Source: an uncultured bacterium (GTDB lineage: Bacteria > Verrucomicrobiota > Lentisphaeria > Victivallales > UBA1829). From it: DNA of 11,074 nucleotides. The position numbers and the translations under genes were made by a program. Below the pieces are notes generated by a model. It saw only the letters and a program-made list of their open reading frames with translations, was not told where the DNA came from and searched no databases. Location of the stretch: positions 1 to 11,074 of the forward strand of contig URNE01000035.1 in the NCBI GenBank assembly GCA_900549045.1, written 5' to 3'. Positions 1-7,623 of this stretch are shown here, one piece after another. Every line of letters begins with the position of its first letter. Position 1 is the stretch's first letter.

Positions 1-63
1 GATCGGAAGAGCACACGTCTGAACTCCAGTCACGATCAGATCTCGTATGCCGTCTTCTGCTTG
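1..63 (+). other. Illumina TruSeq adapter contamination (index GATCAG)
   Basis: The window opens with the TruSeq read-1 adapter. It starts GATCGGAAGAGCACACGTCT and runs to the CAC at 31-33. The six-base index GATCAG follows at 34-39, then the P7 flow-cell end (40-63, ending CGTCTTCTGCTTG). This is synthetic library sequence, not genome. Read on the minus strand it encodes the tail KQKTAYEI, a familiar spurious tail in protein databases. That is why an open frame appears to run through it antisense to the first gene. Recognition is from memory of the adapter sequence and the match looks exact over the whole stretch. Confidence 0.98.
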
Positions 64-150
64 AAAAAAAAAAAACTAACGAAAAACAATAAAAAGTAAA
101 AAAATAAAAATGCGATGCACAGTGAAATAAAAAAACATAATAATTCTGCA
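64..150. other. A-rich stretch holding the adapter/genome junction
   Basis: Twelve A residues (64-75) follow the adapter directly, as in reads that run past the end of a short library fragment. The sequence then stays A-rich with scattered other bases to about 140. Some of this is probably low-quality read tail, which an assembler could have joined to a real A-rich intergenic region. The exact junction cannot be placed from the sequence. No gene is visible here, and bases before about 140-150 should not be trusted as genomic. Confidence 0.7.
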
Positions 151-182
151 ATACACCATGAAAAAACGCTTTCATGGTGTAT
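151..182. promoter_or_regulatory. 13-bp perfect inverted repeat upstream of the aminotransferase gene
   Basis: ATACACCATGAAA (151-163) and TTTCATGGTGTAT (170-182) are perfect reverse complements around a 6-nt loop. The arms have only 4 G/C of 13. On the plus strand the repeat is followed by ATTATCTTTT, so it could be a weak intrinsic terminator of a gene lost to the left. It also overlaps a possible promoter for the downstream gene (ATGAAA at 158-163, TATTAT at 182-187, 18-nt spacer), so it could be an operator. The sequence does not decide between these. Confidence 0.55.
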
Positions 183-233
183 ATTATCTTTTAAAAGAGC
201 AGAATTTGAAACTTCACTGAAAGGAATATTATC

Positions 234-1355
234 ATGCAGGTCCCTCTTCTCGATCTGAAAGGACAGTTTGCCGCCATGAAACCGGAAATCATGAAAGAGA
301 TGGAAGAGCTCTGCGATTCCCAGATGTTCATTCTCGGCGCGAAAGTCGCGGACTTCGAGTCCGAAGTTGCCGCATACAGCAACGCCGCCGGAGCGTGCGG
401 CGTCTCCTCCGGCTCCGACGCCCTGCTCATCTCCCTCATGGTCGAGGGAATCGGCGTCGGCGACGAAGTCATCACCACTCCGTTCACTTTCTTTGCGACC
501 GCCGGAGCAATCGCCCGCGTCGGCGCGACTCCCGTCTTCGTCGATATCGACCCGGTCACCTTCAACATCGACGCCTCGAAAATCGAAGAAAAAATCAATC
601 CGCGCACGAAAGCGATCATCCCGGTTCATCTGTTCGGACAGACGGCGGAGATGGATCCGATTCTGGAAATCGCAAAGAAGCACAATCTCATCGTGATTGA
701 AGACGCCGCGCAGGCGATCGGTTCCGAATACAGGGGACGCCGCGCGGGCTCCATGGGCGACTACGGCTGCTTCTCCTTCTTCCCGAGCAAGAACCTCGGC
801 GGATTCGGCGACGGCGGCATGGTCGTCACAAACTCCGCGGAACGCACGGAAAAACTCAAGATTTTCCGCAACCACGGCATGAATCCGAAGTACTATCACC
901 ACTACATCGGCGGAAACTTCCGTCTTGACGCGCTCCAGGCGGCCGTCCTCTCCCTCAAGCTCAAACACCTCGACGACTGGTCCGCGGCACGTCAGAAGAA
1001 CGCCGATGAATACCGCAAACTCTTCGCGGCAAGCCCGATCGGCGACCAGGTGGTTCTCCCCTCCGAAGCGCCATACACCACGCGTCACATCTACAACCAG
1101 TTCTCGATCCTCGTCAAGGGCGGCAAACGCGACGCGGTCAAGACGGCTCTCCAGGCGGCCAAAGTCGGCTGCGACATCTACTACCCCGTTCCGCTTCACA
1201 TGCAGGAATGCTTCGCTCCGCTGGGATACCGCAAGGGCGACCTCCCGGTCAGCGAAGCGGTCGCCGATGAAATTCTCGCGCTCCCGATCTATCCGGAATC
1301 CACAACCGCGATGCGCGAATACGTGGTTGCAACCATTGAAGCCGCACTCAAATAA
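234..1355 (+). CDS. DegT/DnrJ/EryC1/StrS family sugar aminotransferase
   Basis: A 373-residue PLP-dependent aminotransferase of the family that converts keto-sugar nucleotides to amino sugars, usually with glutamate as donor, for O-antigen, capsule or other surface glycans. Visible motifs are the N-terminal PLLDLKGQ, GVSSGSDAL near residues 56-64 (PLP phosphate contact), EDAAQA at 156-161 with Asp157 expected to contact the pyridine nitrogen, and FFPSKNLGGFGDGG with Lys186 as the Schiff-base lysine. Length is normal for the family and no part is missing. The start is supported by AAGGAA at 221-226, 7 nt upstream. The stop overlaps the next start by one base (TAATG), so it is probably co-transcribed and translationally coupled with the ABC exporter. 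The exact sugar substrate cannot be read from the sequence. The family also has PLP dehydratases, but those have His in place of the lysine, which is present here. Confidence 0.93.
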   Translation: MQVPLLDLKGQFAAMKPEIMKEMEELCDSQMFILGAKVADFESEVAAYSNAAGACGVSSGSDALLISLMVEGIGVGDEVITTPFTFFATAGAIARVGATPVFVDIDPVTFNIDASKIEEKINPRTKAIIPVHLFGQTAEMDPILEIAKKHNLIVIEDAAQAIGSEYRGRRAGSMGDYGCFSFFPSKNLGGFGDGGMVVTNSAERTEKLKIFRNHGMNPKYYHHYIGGNFRLDALQAAVLSLKLKHLDDWSAARQKNADEYRKLFAASPIGDQVVLPSEAPYTTRHIYNQFSILVKGGKRDAVKTALQAAKVGCDIYYPVPLHMQECFAPLGYRKGDLPVSEAVADEILALPIYPESTTAMREYVVATIEAALK

Positions 1356-3403
1356 TGGATAACACACAGGAAGCCAAACGGCAGACATACTGGCGTCTGC
1401 TCCGGTATGTCAAGCCCTACTGGGGACGCATGACGGTGGGCATCATCGCCGGCTTCATCGTCGGCGGCTCCCTGTTCGGGAGTCTGATGCTCATTCCGAG
1501 CCTGATGTCCGGAGTCGATTTCACCAGCCGCGCAACCCGGACGGAGGAGAAACTGACAGCGGAGCGGATCGTCGCCTCCGTCCAGACCGCAGGCAGCGAA
1601 GAGCAGAAGCTCGAAGCCGTCCGCAAACTCATCGACAAGCCCCGGCAGGAAGAGACCTCCAAGATCAAAAAAGAGATCGGGAAGGCAAACAAAACCCTCC
1701 GCGCCGTCGGACTCTCCTCGCTTCAGCTGCGCTACGACAAAGGCGACGTCCAGCTGATGAAGACCGCCTCGGACACCGCCCTGCTCACCTTCCCCGCGGA
1801 AACGGAAACAGGCAAAATCACATGGCAGTTCTTCTCGATGTTCTGCCTCGGATTCATCCTGCTCTGGGCGCTCAAAAATCTGGCGACGTACATCAACCAC
1901 TACTGCACCCGCTGGGTCGGCACGCGCGTCGTGGCGGACCTGCGCTCGGAGATTTTCGCAAAACTCATCAACCAGTCGATCCGCTTCTACGGCAAGACGG
2001 ACGTCGGACAGCTGATCAGCCGCGCGACGAACGACACTTCGGCGATTGAATCAAGCGTGGCGAACGTCATTGCGGACGCCACGCGCTGCCCGATTGAAAT
2101 TCTCGCCTGCGCAGCCGCGATCGTTTACGCAAGCGTGCAGTCCGGACGCTGGTCGCTGGTGCTGATCCTGTTCATCGGAATGCCCCTCTGCATTCTGCCG
2201 GTCGCGATTCTCGGACGCAAAATCCGCAAGGTTTACCAGAAGTCCTTCAAGCAGATCGCCGACGTCGTCACGCGAATGCACGAGGTGTTCTCCGGAATCA
2301 TGGTCGTCAAGGCGTACCATGCGGAGAAACGGGAGGTGGAACGCTTTGAAACGGCAAACCGCCACTACTTCAAAACCGTGGTCCGCGCAATCCGCGCACA
2401 GCTGCTGATGTCGCCGCTGATGGAAGTCGTCGCAGTCGCATCGACTCTGGCGTTCCTCGTCTACAGCTACAGTCAGGAGATTTCGCTTGCGGAACTCGCC
2501 CAGCTGCTCGCCCCGTGCGTCATTGCGTACCGTCCGATCAAGGACCTCGCGAAAATCGTCACCTACATTCAGCGGAGCATGGCGGCGGCGGACCGTTACT
2601 TCCAGATGATCGACACGCACACCGAACTTCCCGAGCCGGCGAACCCGCTGCCGTTCAAGGAATTCAATGACAAAATCGCATTCCGCGACGTCGTGTTCGG
2701 GTACGACTCCCGCAAAATTCTCGACGGCGTCACCTTCGACATCCCGAAAGGACACATCGTCGCCGTTGTCGGCGAAACGGGTTCCGGAAAAACCACGATT
2801 GCAAATCTCATCGCGCGCTTCTACGACTGCGACTCAGGTTCCATCTCCATCGACGGCAAAGAGGTGCGCGACATCAGCGTCGCCGACCTCCGTTCCATGA
2901 TCGGCATCGTCACCCAGGACGCCGTTCTGTTCAACGACACCATTGCCGACAACATCGCGTACGGAATGCCCGGCGCGACGCGCGAGCAGATCGTCGAAGC
3001 GGCAAAACAGGCGAACGCGCACGGCTTCATCGTCGACGGACGCCACCCGGAGGGTTACGACACCGTCGCCGGGGAAAAGGGATTCCGTCTGAGCGGCGGC
3101 GAAAAACAGCGCATCAGCATCGCCCGCGCAATTCTCAAGAATCCGCCGATTCTGATTCTCGACGAAGCGACGAGCGCGCTCGACACCGTCACGGAAAAAC
3201 TTGTTCAGGACGCTCTGAACAACGTCATGACGAACCGCACGGTCTTCGCGATCGCACATCGTCTGAGCACGATTCAGAACGCGGACATGATCATCGTTCT
3301 CGACAAGGGACACATCGTCGAAGCCGGTTCGCACGAGGAGCTCCTCGCGCTCGGCGGACGTTACAAGAAACTGCACGACACGCAGTTCGGAAAAGAGAAA
3401 TAA
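1355..3403 (+). CDS. MsbA-type ABC exporter with fused membrane and ATPase domains
   Basis: A 682-residue half-transporter, expected to act as a homodimer in the inner membrane and to flip lipids, lipid-linked glycans or drugs outward. Membrane segments lie at about 27-50, 159-180, 240-290 (a pair), 350-372 and 382-396. The ATPase domain follows from about 430. It has Walker A GETGSGKTT (473-481, Lys479), Q-loop Gln521, signature LSGGE (579-583), Walker B ending Asp603-Glu604 with D-loop SALD, and the switch His635, so all catalytic residues are present. The protein is about 100 residues longer than typical MsbA. The excess is a charged, Lys/Glu-rich segment (about 52-155) between the first two membrane helices, predicted outside the cytoplasm. 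There is no clear ribosome site of its own; the start overlaps the previous stop as TAATG, suggesting coupled translation. Next to a sugar aminotransferase, export of an envelope lipid or glycan is plausible. The substrate is unproven, and msbA itself is not claimed. Confidence 0.92.
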   Translation: MDNTQEAKRQTYWRLLRYVKPYWGRMTVGIIAGFIVGGSLFGSLMLIPSLMSGVDFTSRATRTEEKLTAERIVASVQTAGSEEQKLEAVRKLIDKPRQEETSKIKKEIGKANKTLRAVGLSSLQLRYDKGDVQLMKTASDTALLTFPAETETGKITWQFFSMFCLGFILLWALKNLATYINHYCTRWVGTRVVADLRSEIFAKLINQSIRFYGKTDVGQLISRATNDTSAIESSVANVIADATRCPIEILACAAAIVYASVQSGRWSLVLILFIGMPLCILPVAILGRKIRKVYQKSFKQIADVVTRMHEVFSGIMVVKAYHAEKREVERFETANRHYFKTVVRAIRAQLLMSPLMEVVAVASTLAFLVYSYSQEISLAELAQLLAPCVIAYRPIKDLAKIVTYIQRSMAAADRYFQMIDTHTELPEPANPLPFKEFNDKIAFRDVVFGYDSRKILDGVTFDIPKGHIVAVVGETGSGKTTIANLIARFYDCDSGSISIDGKEVRDISVADLRSMIGIVTQDAVLFNDTIADNIAYGMPGATREQIVEAAKQANAHGFIVDGRHPEGYDTVAGEKGFRLSGGEKQRISIARAILKNPPILILDEATSALDTVTEKLVQDALNNVMTNRTVFAIAHRLSTIQNADMIIVLDKGHIVEAGSHEELLALGGRYKKLHDTQFGKEK

Positions 3404-3415
3404 GGGAAATTCATC

Positions 3416-4903
3416 ATGTTTTACACAAGCACACGCAGCCGGAAAAATATCGAATCCGCCCGCGCCATTGCACAGGGCATTGCGGAAGACGGCGGGCTTT
3501 TCGTCCCCGAATCCTTCCCGCGCCTCACGCCCGGACTCATCGAAAGCATGGTCGGAATGAGCTACAAGGAACGCGCCGTCGCCGTTCTCTCCCGCTACCT
3601 CACCGACTACACCGATGCGGAACTCCGCCGCTGCGTCGACGGCGCATACACCGGGACGTTCGACAACGACGAGCCCGCACCGCTGAGGGAAGTTCTCCCC
3701 GGCGTGAACCTCCTCGAACTCTGGCACGGACCGACCTGCGCATTCAAGGACATCGCACTTCAGCTCCTGCCCCATCTGCTCACGACCGCCGCGGCAAAAA
3801 CCGCGCCGGGGCGCACCATGGTCATTCTCGTCGCCACCTCCGGCGACACCGGCAAAGCGGCGCTCGACGGCTTCGCCGACGTCGAAAACACCCGCATCAT
3901 CGTCTTCTACCCCGAGGACGGCGTCAGCCCGATGCAGAAACTCCAGATGACCACGCAGACCGGAGATAACGTTGCCGTCTGCGCCATCAAGGGGAACTTC
4001 GACGATGCGCAGACCGGAGTCAAGGCAATCTTCGCCGACGCCTCCATGCGCGAATTCCTCGAGGCGCGGAACATGGAATTCTCCTCTGCAAACTCCATCA
4101 ATTTCGGGCGTCTCGTCCCGCAGATCGTCTACTATGTTTCCGCGTACTGCGACCTGCTCAAGAACGGAAGAATCAAACCGGGAGAAAAATTCAACGTCGT
4201 CGTCCCGACCGGAAACTTCGGCAACATTCTCGCCGCCTACTACGCGAAACAGATGGGAATTCCAGTCGCCAGATTCATCTGCGCGTCCAACAGCAACAAC
4301 ATTCTCACGGATTTCATCCGCACCGGGACCTACGACCGCAACCGCCCGTTCCACACCACCACAAGCCCGTCGATGGATATTCTCATCTCCTCGAACCTGG
4401 AGCGTCTGCTGTATCACCTCTGCGGCGACGCGGCGGCGGTCGCGGATCTGATGAAGCGGCTCAAGACGGACGGACGCTACACGGTCTCGCCGGAAGTGCT
4501 CGCGAAACTCCAGAGCGAGTTCTACGGCGGATTCTGCGACGACGCGGCGACGGCTGCGACGATCGGCAAGCTCTTCCGCGAACACAATTACCTCTGCGAC
4601 ACCCACACGGGCGTTGCCGTCAACGTCTACGAGCAGTACCGCAAGGAGACCGGCGACGACACGCCGTGCGTGATCGCCTCGACGGCGTCGCCGTACAAAT
4701 TTGCCGCGGCCGTTCTGCCCGCCGTTTACGACGGCGCGGTTCCGGAAAGCGGATTCGACCAGGTCGCAAAACTTTCGGAAGTCACCGGCACACCGGTTCC
4801 GGCTCCGCTCGCCGGACTCAAAAACCGTCCGGTCCTTCACAAATCATGCACGGAAAAAGAGGAGATGTCCGCCTTCATCCGCGGATTCCTCGAATCGAAA
4901 TAA
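3416..4903 (+). CDS. thrC: Threonine synthase
   Basis: A 495-residue PLP enzyme converting O-phospho-L-homoserine to L-threonine plus phosphate, the last step of threonine synthesis in the cytoplasm. The N-terminus (FYTSTRS, then GIAEDGGLFVPE) is the typical threonine synthase N-terminal domain. HGPTCAFKD at 104-112 carries the PLP lysine (Lys111). VATSGDTGKAA is the phosphate-binding loop. The C-terminal part contains DTHTGVAVNVYEQY and IASTASPYKFAAAVL, also characteristic. Length fits the longer form of the family and the gene is intact. AAGGGAAA (3402-3409) overlaps the stop codon of the ABC gene and serves as ribosome site. The 12-nt gap points to one transcript with the upstream genes. 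No other threonine-pathway gene is in the window, so its place among envelope-type genes looks like operon hitch-hiking rather than pathway clustering. Confidence 0.96.
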   Translation: MFYTSTRSRKNIESARAIAQGIAEDGGLFVPESFPRLTPGLIESMVGMSYKERAVAVLSRYLTDYTDAELRRCVDGAYTGTFDNDEPAPLREVLPGVNLLELWHGPTCAFKDIALQLLPHLLTTAAAKTAPGRTMVILVATSGDTGKAALDGFADVENTRIIVFYPEDGVSPMQKLQMTTQTGDNVAVCAIKGNFDDAQTGVKAIFADASMREFLEARNMEFSSANSINFGRLVPQIVYYVSAYCDLLKNGRIKPGEKFNVVVPTGNFGNILAAYYAKQMGIPVARFICASNSNNILTDFIRTGTYDRNRPFHTTTSPSMDILISSNLERLLYHLCGDAAAVADLMKRLKTDGRYTVSPEVLAKLQSEFYGGFCDDAATAATIGKLFREHNYLCDTHTGVAVNVYEQYRKETGDDTPCVIASTASPYKFAAAVLPAVYDGAVPESGFDQVAKLSEVTGTPVPAPLAGLKNRPVLHKSCTEKEEMSAFIRGFLESK

Positions 4904-4917
4904 GCAAGGAGAGAGTT

Positions 4918-6135
4918 ATGGAGCAGGAAATTCATCCTTCCGTATTCGGCGCGGAAGCGCTGATGGAAACGTATTCCGACAATATCATTCTGTTCGGTCC
5001 CGACGCTCTGGCGCAGCTCGGCGAAGAACTTTTCCTTTCGGACCGGAAAACGATTCTTCTGGTCATGGGCGGAGCTTCGGCGCGCATTCCGCTGCGGATG
5101 ATCCTCGGCTCCCCCGTCTTCCGGAAACCCGGACTGAACATGCCGCACCATGAAAACGTCCCGCCCGAACCCGATACCGAATGCGTCCGCGCAATCGTCC
5201 GCACCATGGAACGCGAACAGCCCGACGCAGTGCTCGCCGTCGGCGGCGGCAGCGTCATGGACGCCGCGAAAGCCGCATATCTTTCGTGGCAGACGGGACT
5301 CGACATCGACGACCTGTTCGGCGTGAACGTCGCCTCGGACCGTTTCCCGGAGCGCAAGTTCCAGCGGATCTGCGCGATGCCGACGACGGCCGGAACCGGA
5401 TCGGAAGTCACCCCCTACTCCAACATCATCGATGCGCGGACGGGCGTGAAAAAACTGCTGATGGACCCGGTCCTCATCCCGGAAGCCGCGGCCGTCATTC
5501 CGGAGCTGACTCTGACCGCGCCGGAAAAACTCACGCGCGAAACGGGATTCGATGCGCTTGTCCATTCCATTGAAAGTTTCCTGAACTTCAAGGCGATGGC
5601 CGCACATCCCGAGGCGGAGCCGCTGGCTCCGGAGGCGATCCGCCTGATCGTCCACGCCCTCCCCGCCGCTCTCCGCAATCCCGGCGACAGCGAAGCGAGA
5701 ACGCGTCTTTCCGCCGCCGCGACTCTCGCCGGCATGGCGATCCGCACATCCCCGACTTCCCTTCCGCATCTGCTGAGCTACTCCTTCTGCGGCAAAGCGT
5801 CGCACGGCGACGCCGTCGCCGCGCTGCTCCCGCACTTCTGGCGGTTCTACCTTGCGGAACCGGAAGTGCGCGAACGCACGATGCGTCTCGCTCCGTTCTT
5901 CCCCGGCGACACACCGGAAGAGGTGATCGATTCGTTCTGCACGTTCCTCCGTTCCTGCGGCGGCGAAACCGACCCTGGACGGCTGGCGCAGACGGGAGCG
6001 GAAATGATCGACAAGCTTGCGGAGGATGCGCTCCTGAATCCCGTCAAACTCACGGGCGCGCCCCGGAGCGTCACGCCGGAAAACTGCCGCGCCGTCTTCC
6101 ATGAAGTTCTCGACCCCGTCTGGATGCGGAGTTGA
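4918..6135 (+). CDS. Iron-containing (type III) alcohol dehydrogenase family protein
   Basis: A 405-residue NAD(P)-dependent dehydrogenase/reductase of the Fe-ADH family, acting on an alcohol/aldehyde pair in the cytoplasm. Visible are GGGSVMDAAKAA (GGGS at 109-112), the coenzyme-binding PTTAGTGSE, and FDALVHSIESF with Asp212 and His216 as metal ligands. The other two histidines are His284 (SLPHLLSY) and His296 (SHGDAVAALLPH). The PHLLSY form resembles the phosphonoacetaldehyde-reductase branch (recalled as APHAISY) more than FucO-like enzymes. The spacing between these last two histidines is 12 rather than the 14 I recall for the family. The chosen start has AGGAGAG at 4907-4913, 4 nt upstream. 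The frame stays open further upstream, but that would overlap thrC extensively and has no support. The gap to thrC is 14 nt, so the gene is probably co-transcribed. Substrate unknown. Confidence 0.88.
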   Translation: MEQEIHPSVFGAEALMETYSDNIILFGPDALAQLGEELFLSDRKTILLVMGGASARIPLRMILGSPVFRKPGLNMPHHENVPPEPDTECVRAIVRTMEREQPDAVLAVGGGSVMDAAKAAYLSWQTGLDIDDLFGVNVASDRFPERKFQRICAMPTTAGTGSEVTPYSNIIDARTGVKKLLMDPVLIPEAAAVIPELTLTAPEKLTRETGFDALVHSIESFLNFKAMAAHPEAEPLAPEAIRLIVHALPAALRNPGDSEARTRLSAAATLAGMAIRTSPTSLPHLLSYSFCGKASHGDAVAALLPHFWRFYLAEPEVRERTMRLAPFFPGDTPEEVIDSFCTFLRSCGGETDPGRLAQTGAEMIDKLAEDALLNPVKLTGAPRSVTPENCRAVFHEVLDPVWMRS

Positions 6136-6159
6136 AAATTCACAAATCTGTGCTATTGT
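6132..6159 (+). promoter_or_regulatory. Candidate sigma-70 promoter for the phosphohexomutase gene
   Basis: TTGAAA (6132-6137, 5 of 6 to the -35 consensus) is followed after 16 nt by TATTGT (6154-6159, 4 of 6 to the -10 consensus). It overlaps the stop codon of the dehydrogenase gene. With a start site near 6166 the leader would be about 20 nt and include the ribosome site AAGGAG (6173-6178). No terminator separates the two genes, so read-through from the upstream operon is also likely. Confidence 0.45.
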
Positions 6160-6186
6160 ACCGCAAAACCAAAAGGAGCCAGGACT

Positions 6187-7512
6187 ATGTCTGGAATTTT
6201 CAAAGCGTATGACATCCGCGGAATCTATCCCGAACAGCTGAACGAGGAAATCGCCGAAAAGATCGGCAGGGCGTTCGTGGATTTTCTCGGAGCGAAAAAA
6301 ATCGTCATCGGACGCGATATGCGCCCGCACTCCGAACCCCTCTTCAAGGCCCTTTCCAAGGGAATCATGGAACAGGGCTGCGACGTCATTGACCTCGGTC
6401 TCTGCTCGACTCCAATGACCTATCATGCGAACGGCTTCCTCAAGGCCGACGGCAGCATCATGATCACCGCCTCCCACAACACCAAGGAGTGGAACGGCTT
6501 CAAGCTCTGCCGCAAGGACGATGTTCCCATCAGCGGAGCGACCGGCATCGCCGACATCCAGAAGCTCGTCGAAGCGAACAACTTCAAAGCCGCCGACAAG
6601 CCCGGAACGCTCTCCCGCTACGATATCGCCGATGAATACGGCAAGTTCCTCCGCGGCTTCGCCCGCATGAACCGCAAACTCAAAATCGTCGTCGACTACG
6701 CCAATGCCATGGGCTCCTACGAAATCGCCGGAATCAAGGACCTCTTCGACATCATCCCGATGTACGAGGAACTCGACGGCAACTTCCCGAACCATGAAGC
6801 GAACCCGCTCCACACCGAAACCCTCGACGCCATCCGCGCCAAAGTCAAAGAGACCGGCGCCGAATTCGGAGCCGCCTTCGACGGCGACGCCGACCGCTGC
6901 GGTTTCGTCGACGACGAAGGCAACATCATCCCGATGGACCTCTTCACCGCTCTGATCGCTCAGGACATCCTCAGCGAAAAAGGCACGGGAACCGCCACCA
7001 TTCTATACGACCTCCGCAGCAGCTGGTCGGTCCGCGAATGCATCAAGGAACACGGCGGACGCCCGCTCATGTCCCGCGTCGGACACGCCTTCATCAAGCA
7101 GCAGATGCGCGAAAACAACGCCGTCTTCGCCGGCGAGCTCTCCGGACACTACTACTTCGCGGAAAACTACGTTGCGGAGTCCCAGGGGCTTGCGCTCCTC
7201 AAGCTTGCAAACCTCGTCTGCAAGAGCGGAAAGAAGGTCAGCGAGCTGGTCAAACCGCTGAAGAAATATTTCGCGAGCGGTGAAATCAACTCCAAAGTCG
7301 CCGACACCAAGCCGATTCTTGATGCGATCCGCAAGAAATATTCCGACGGACACATGTTCGAGCTCGACGGCATCTCCGTGGAATACTCCGACTGGTGGTT
7401 CAACGTCCGTTCCTCCAACACGGAACCCCTGCTCCGCCTGATCGTCGAAGCCAAAGACAAAGCGACCATGGAAGCCAAACGTGACGAGCTTCTCAAGCTC
7501 ATCCGCGGCTGA
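6187..7512 (+). CDS. Phosphomannomutase/phosphoglucomutase (alpha-D-phosphohexomutase)
   Basis: A 441-residue phosphohexomutase interconverting hexose 6-phosphate and hexose 1-phosphate (mannose and/or glucose), which supplies GDP-mannose or UDP-glucose type precursors for surface glycans. It shows all four active-site signatures in order. The phosphoserine loop TASHN has Ser96. The metal loop is DGDADR (232-237). The sugar-recognition loop GELSGHYYF starts at Gly316 with GExSGH. The phosphate-binding loop RSSNTEP starts at Arg408. Length matches ManB/AlgC-type enzymes. The GELSGH loop fits dual phosphomannomutase/phosphoglucomutase activity and argues against the phosphoglucosamine mutase branch. 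The start is supported by AAGGAG at 6173-6178, 8 nt upstream. It is the last gene of the plus-strand run and is followed closely by intrinsic terminators. It may have its own promoter in the 51-nt upstream gap. Confidence 0.94.
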   Translation: MSGIFKAYDIRGIYPEQLNEEIAEKIGRAFVDFLGAKKIVIGRDMRPHSEPLFKALSKGIMEQGCDVIDLGLCSTPMTYHANGFLKADGSIMITASHNTKEWNGFKLCRKDDVPISGATGIADIQKLVEANNFKAADKPGTLSRYDIADEYGKFLRGFARMNRKLKIVVDYANAMGSYEIAGIKDLFDIIPMYEELDGNFPNHEANPLHTETLDAIRAKVKETGAEFGAAFDGDADRCGFVDDEGNIIPMDLFTALIAQDILSEKGTGTATILYDLRSSWSVRECIKEHGGRPLMSRVGHAFIKQQMRENNAVFAGELSGHYYFAENYVAESQGLALLKLANLVCKSGKKVSELVKPLKKYFASGEINSKVADTKPILDAIRKKYSDGHMFELDGISVEYSDWWFNVRSSNTEPLLRLIVEAKDKATMEAKRDELLKLIRG

Positions 7513-7537
7513 TTCAATCGCTGAGTTTTATATAATG

Positions 7538-7573
7538 ACAGCGCCCTCCGGAAAAACTGAGGGCGCTGTTTTG
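7538..7573 (+). terminator. Intrinsic terminator after the phosphohexomutase gene
   Basis: ACAGCGCCCTC (7538-7548) pairs perfectly over 11 bp with GAGGGCGCTGT (7559-7569) around a 10-nt loop, followed by TTTTGT. It lies 25 nt past the stop codon. The strong GC-rich stem with a T run is a classical Rho-independent terminator for the plus-strand operon. Confidence 0.88.
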
Positions 7574-7578
7574 TCTGG

Positions 7579-7610
7579 AAAGCCGGAAAAGACACAACAC
7601 CGGCTTTTTT
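7579..7610 (+). terminator. Second tandem intrinsic terminator
   Basis: AAAGCCGG (7579-7586) pairs with CCGGCTTT (7600-7607) around a 13-nt loop. The T run continues to 7610 (six T in all). It lies 9 nt past the first hairpin and points the same way, as a back-up terminator for the plus-strand genes. On the minus strand the stem is followed only by TTTCC, so it is a poor terminator for the opposing gene. Confidence 0.75.
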
Positions 7611-7623
7611 CTATGGATCTTCT

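Noticed and set aside
36..1388. Minus-strand open frame of 450 codons
   Set aside because: It is antisense to the aminotransferase, which has clear family motifs, and its end runs through the Illumina adapter (KQKTAYEI). It is an artefact of codon bias plus contamination.
2834..4840. Minus-strand open frame of 668 codons
   Set aside because: It is antisense to the ABC exporter and thrC and rich in Arg, Asp, Glu and Val without any family motif. Long antisense frames arise because the real genes avoid TTA, CTA and TCA codons.
4666..4917. N-terminal extension of the alcohol dehydrogenase
   Set aside because: It would overlap thrC by over 230 nt. Its translation is Arg-rich and unlike the family, and the ATG at 4918 has a strong ribosome site.
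4837..6813. Minus-strand open frame of 658 codons
   Set aside because: It is antisense to the alcohol dehydrogenase and phosphohexomutase, low in complexity, and has no supported ribosome site or motif.
7531..7536. Plus-strand TATAAT
   Set aside because: It has no -35 partner, a terminator stem begins 2 nt later, and no plus-strand gene follows.
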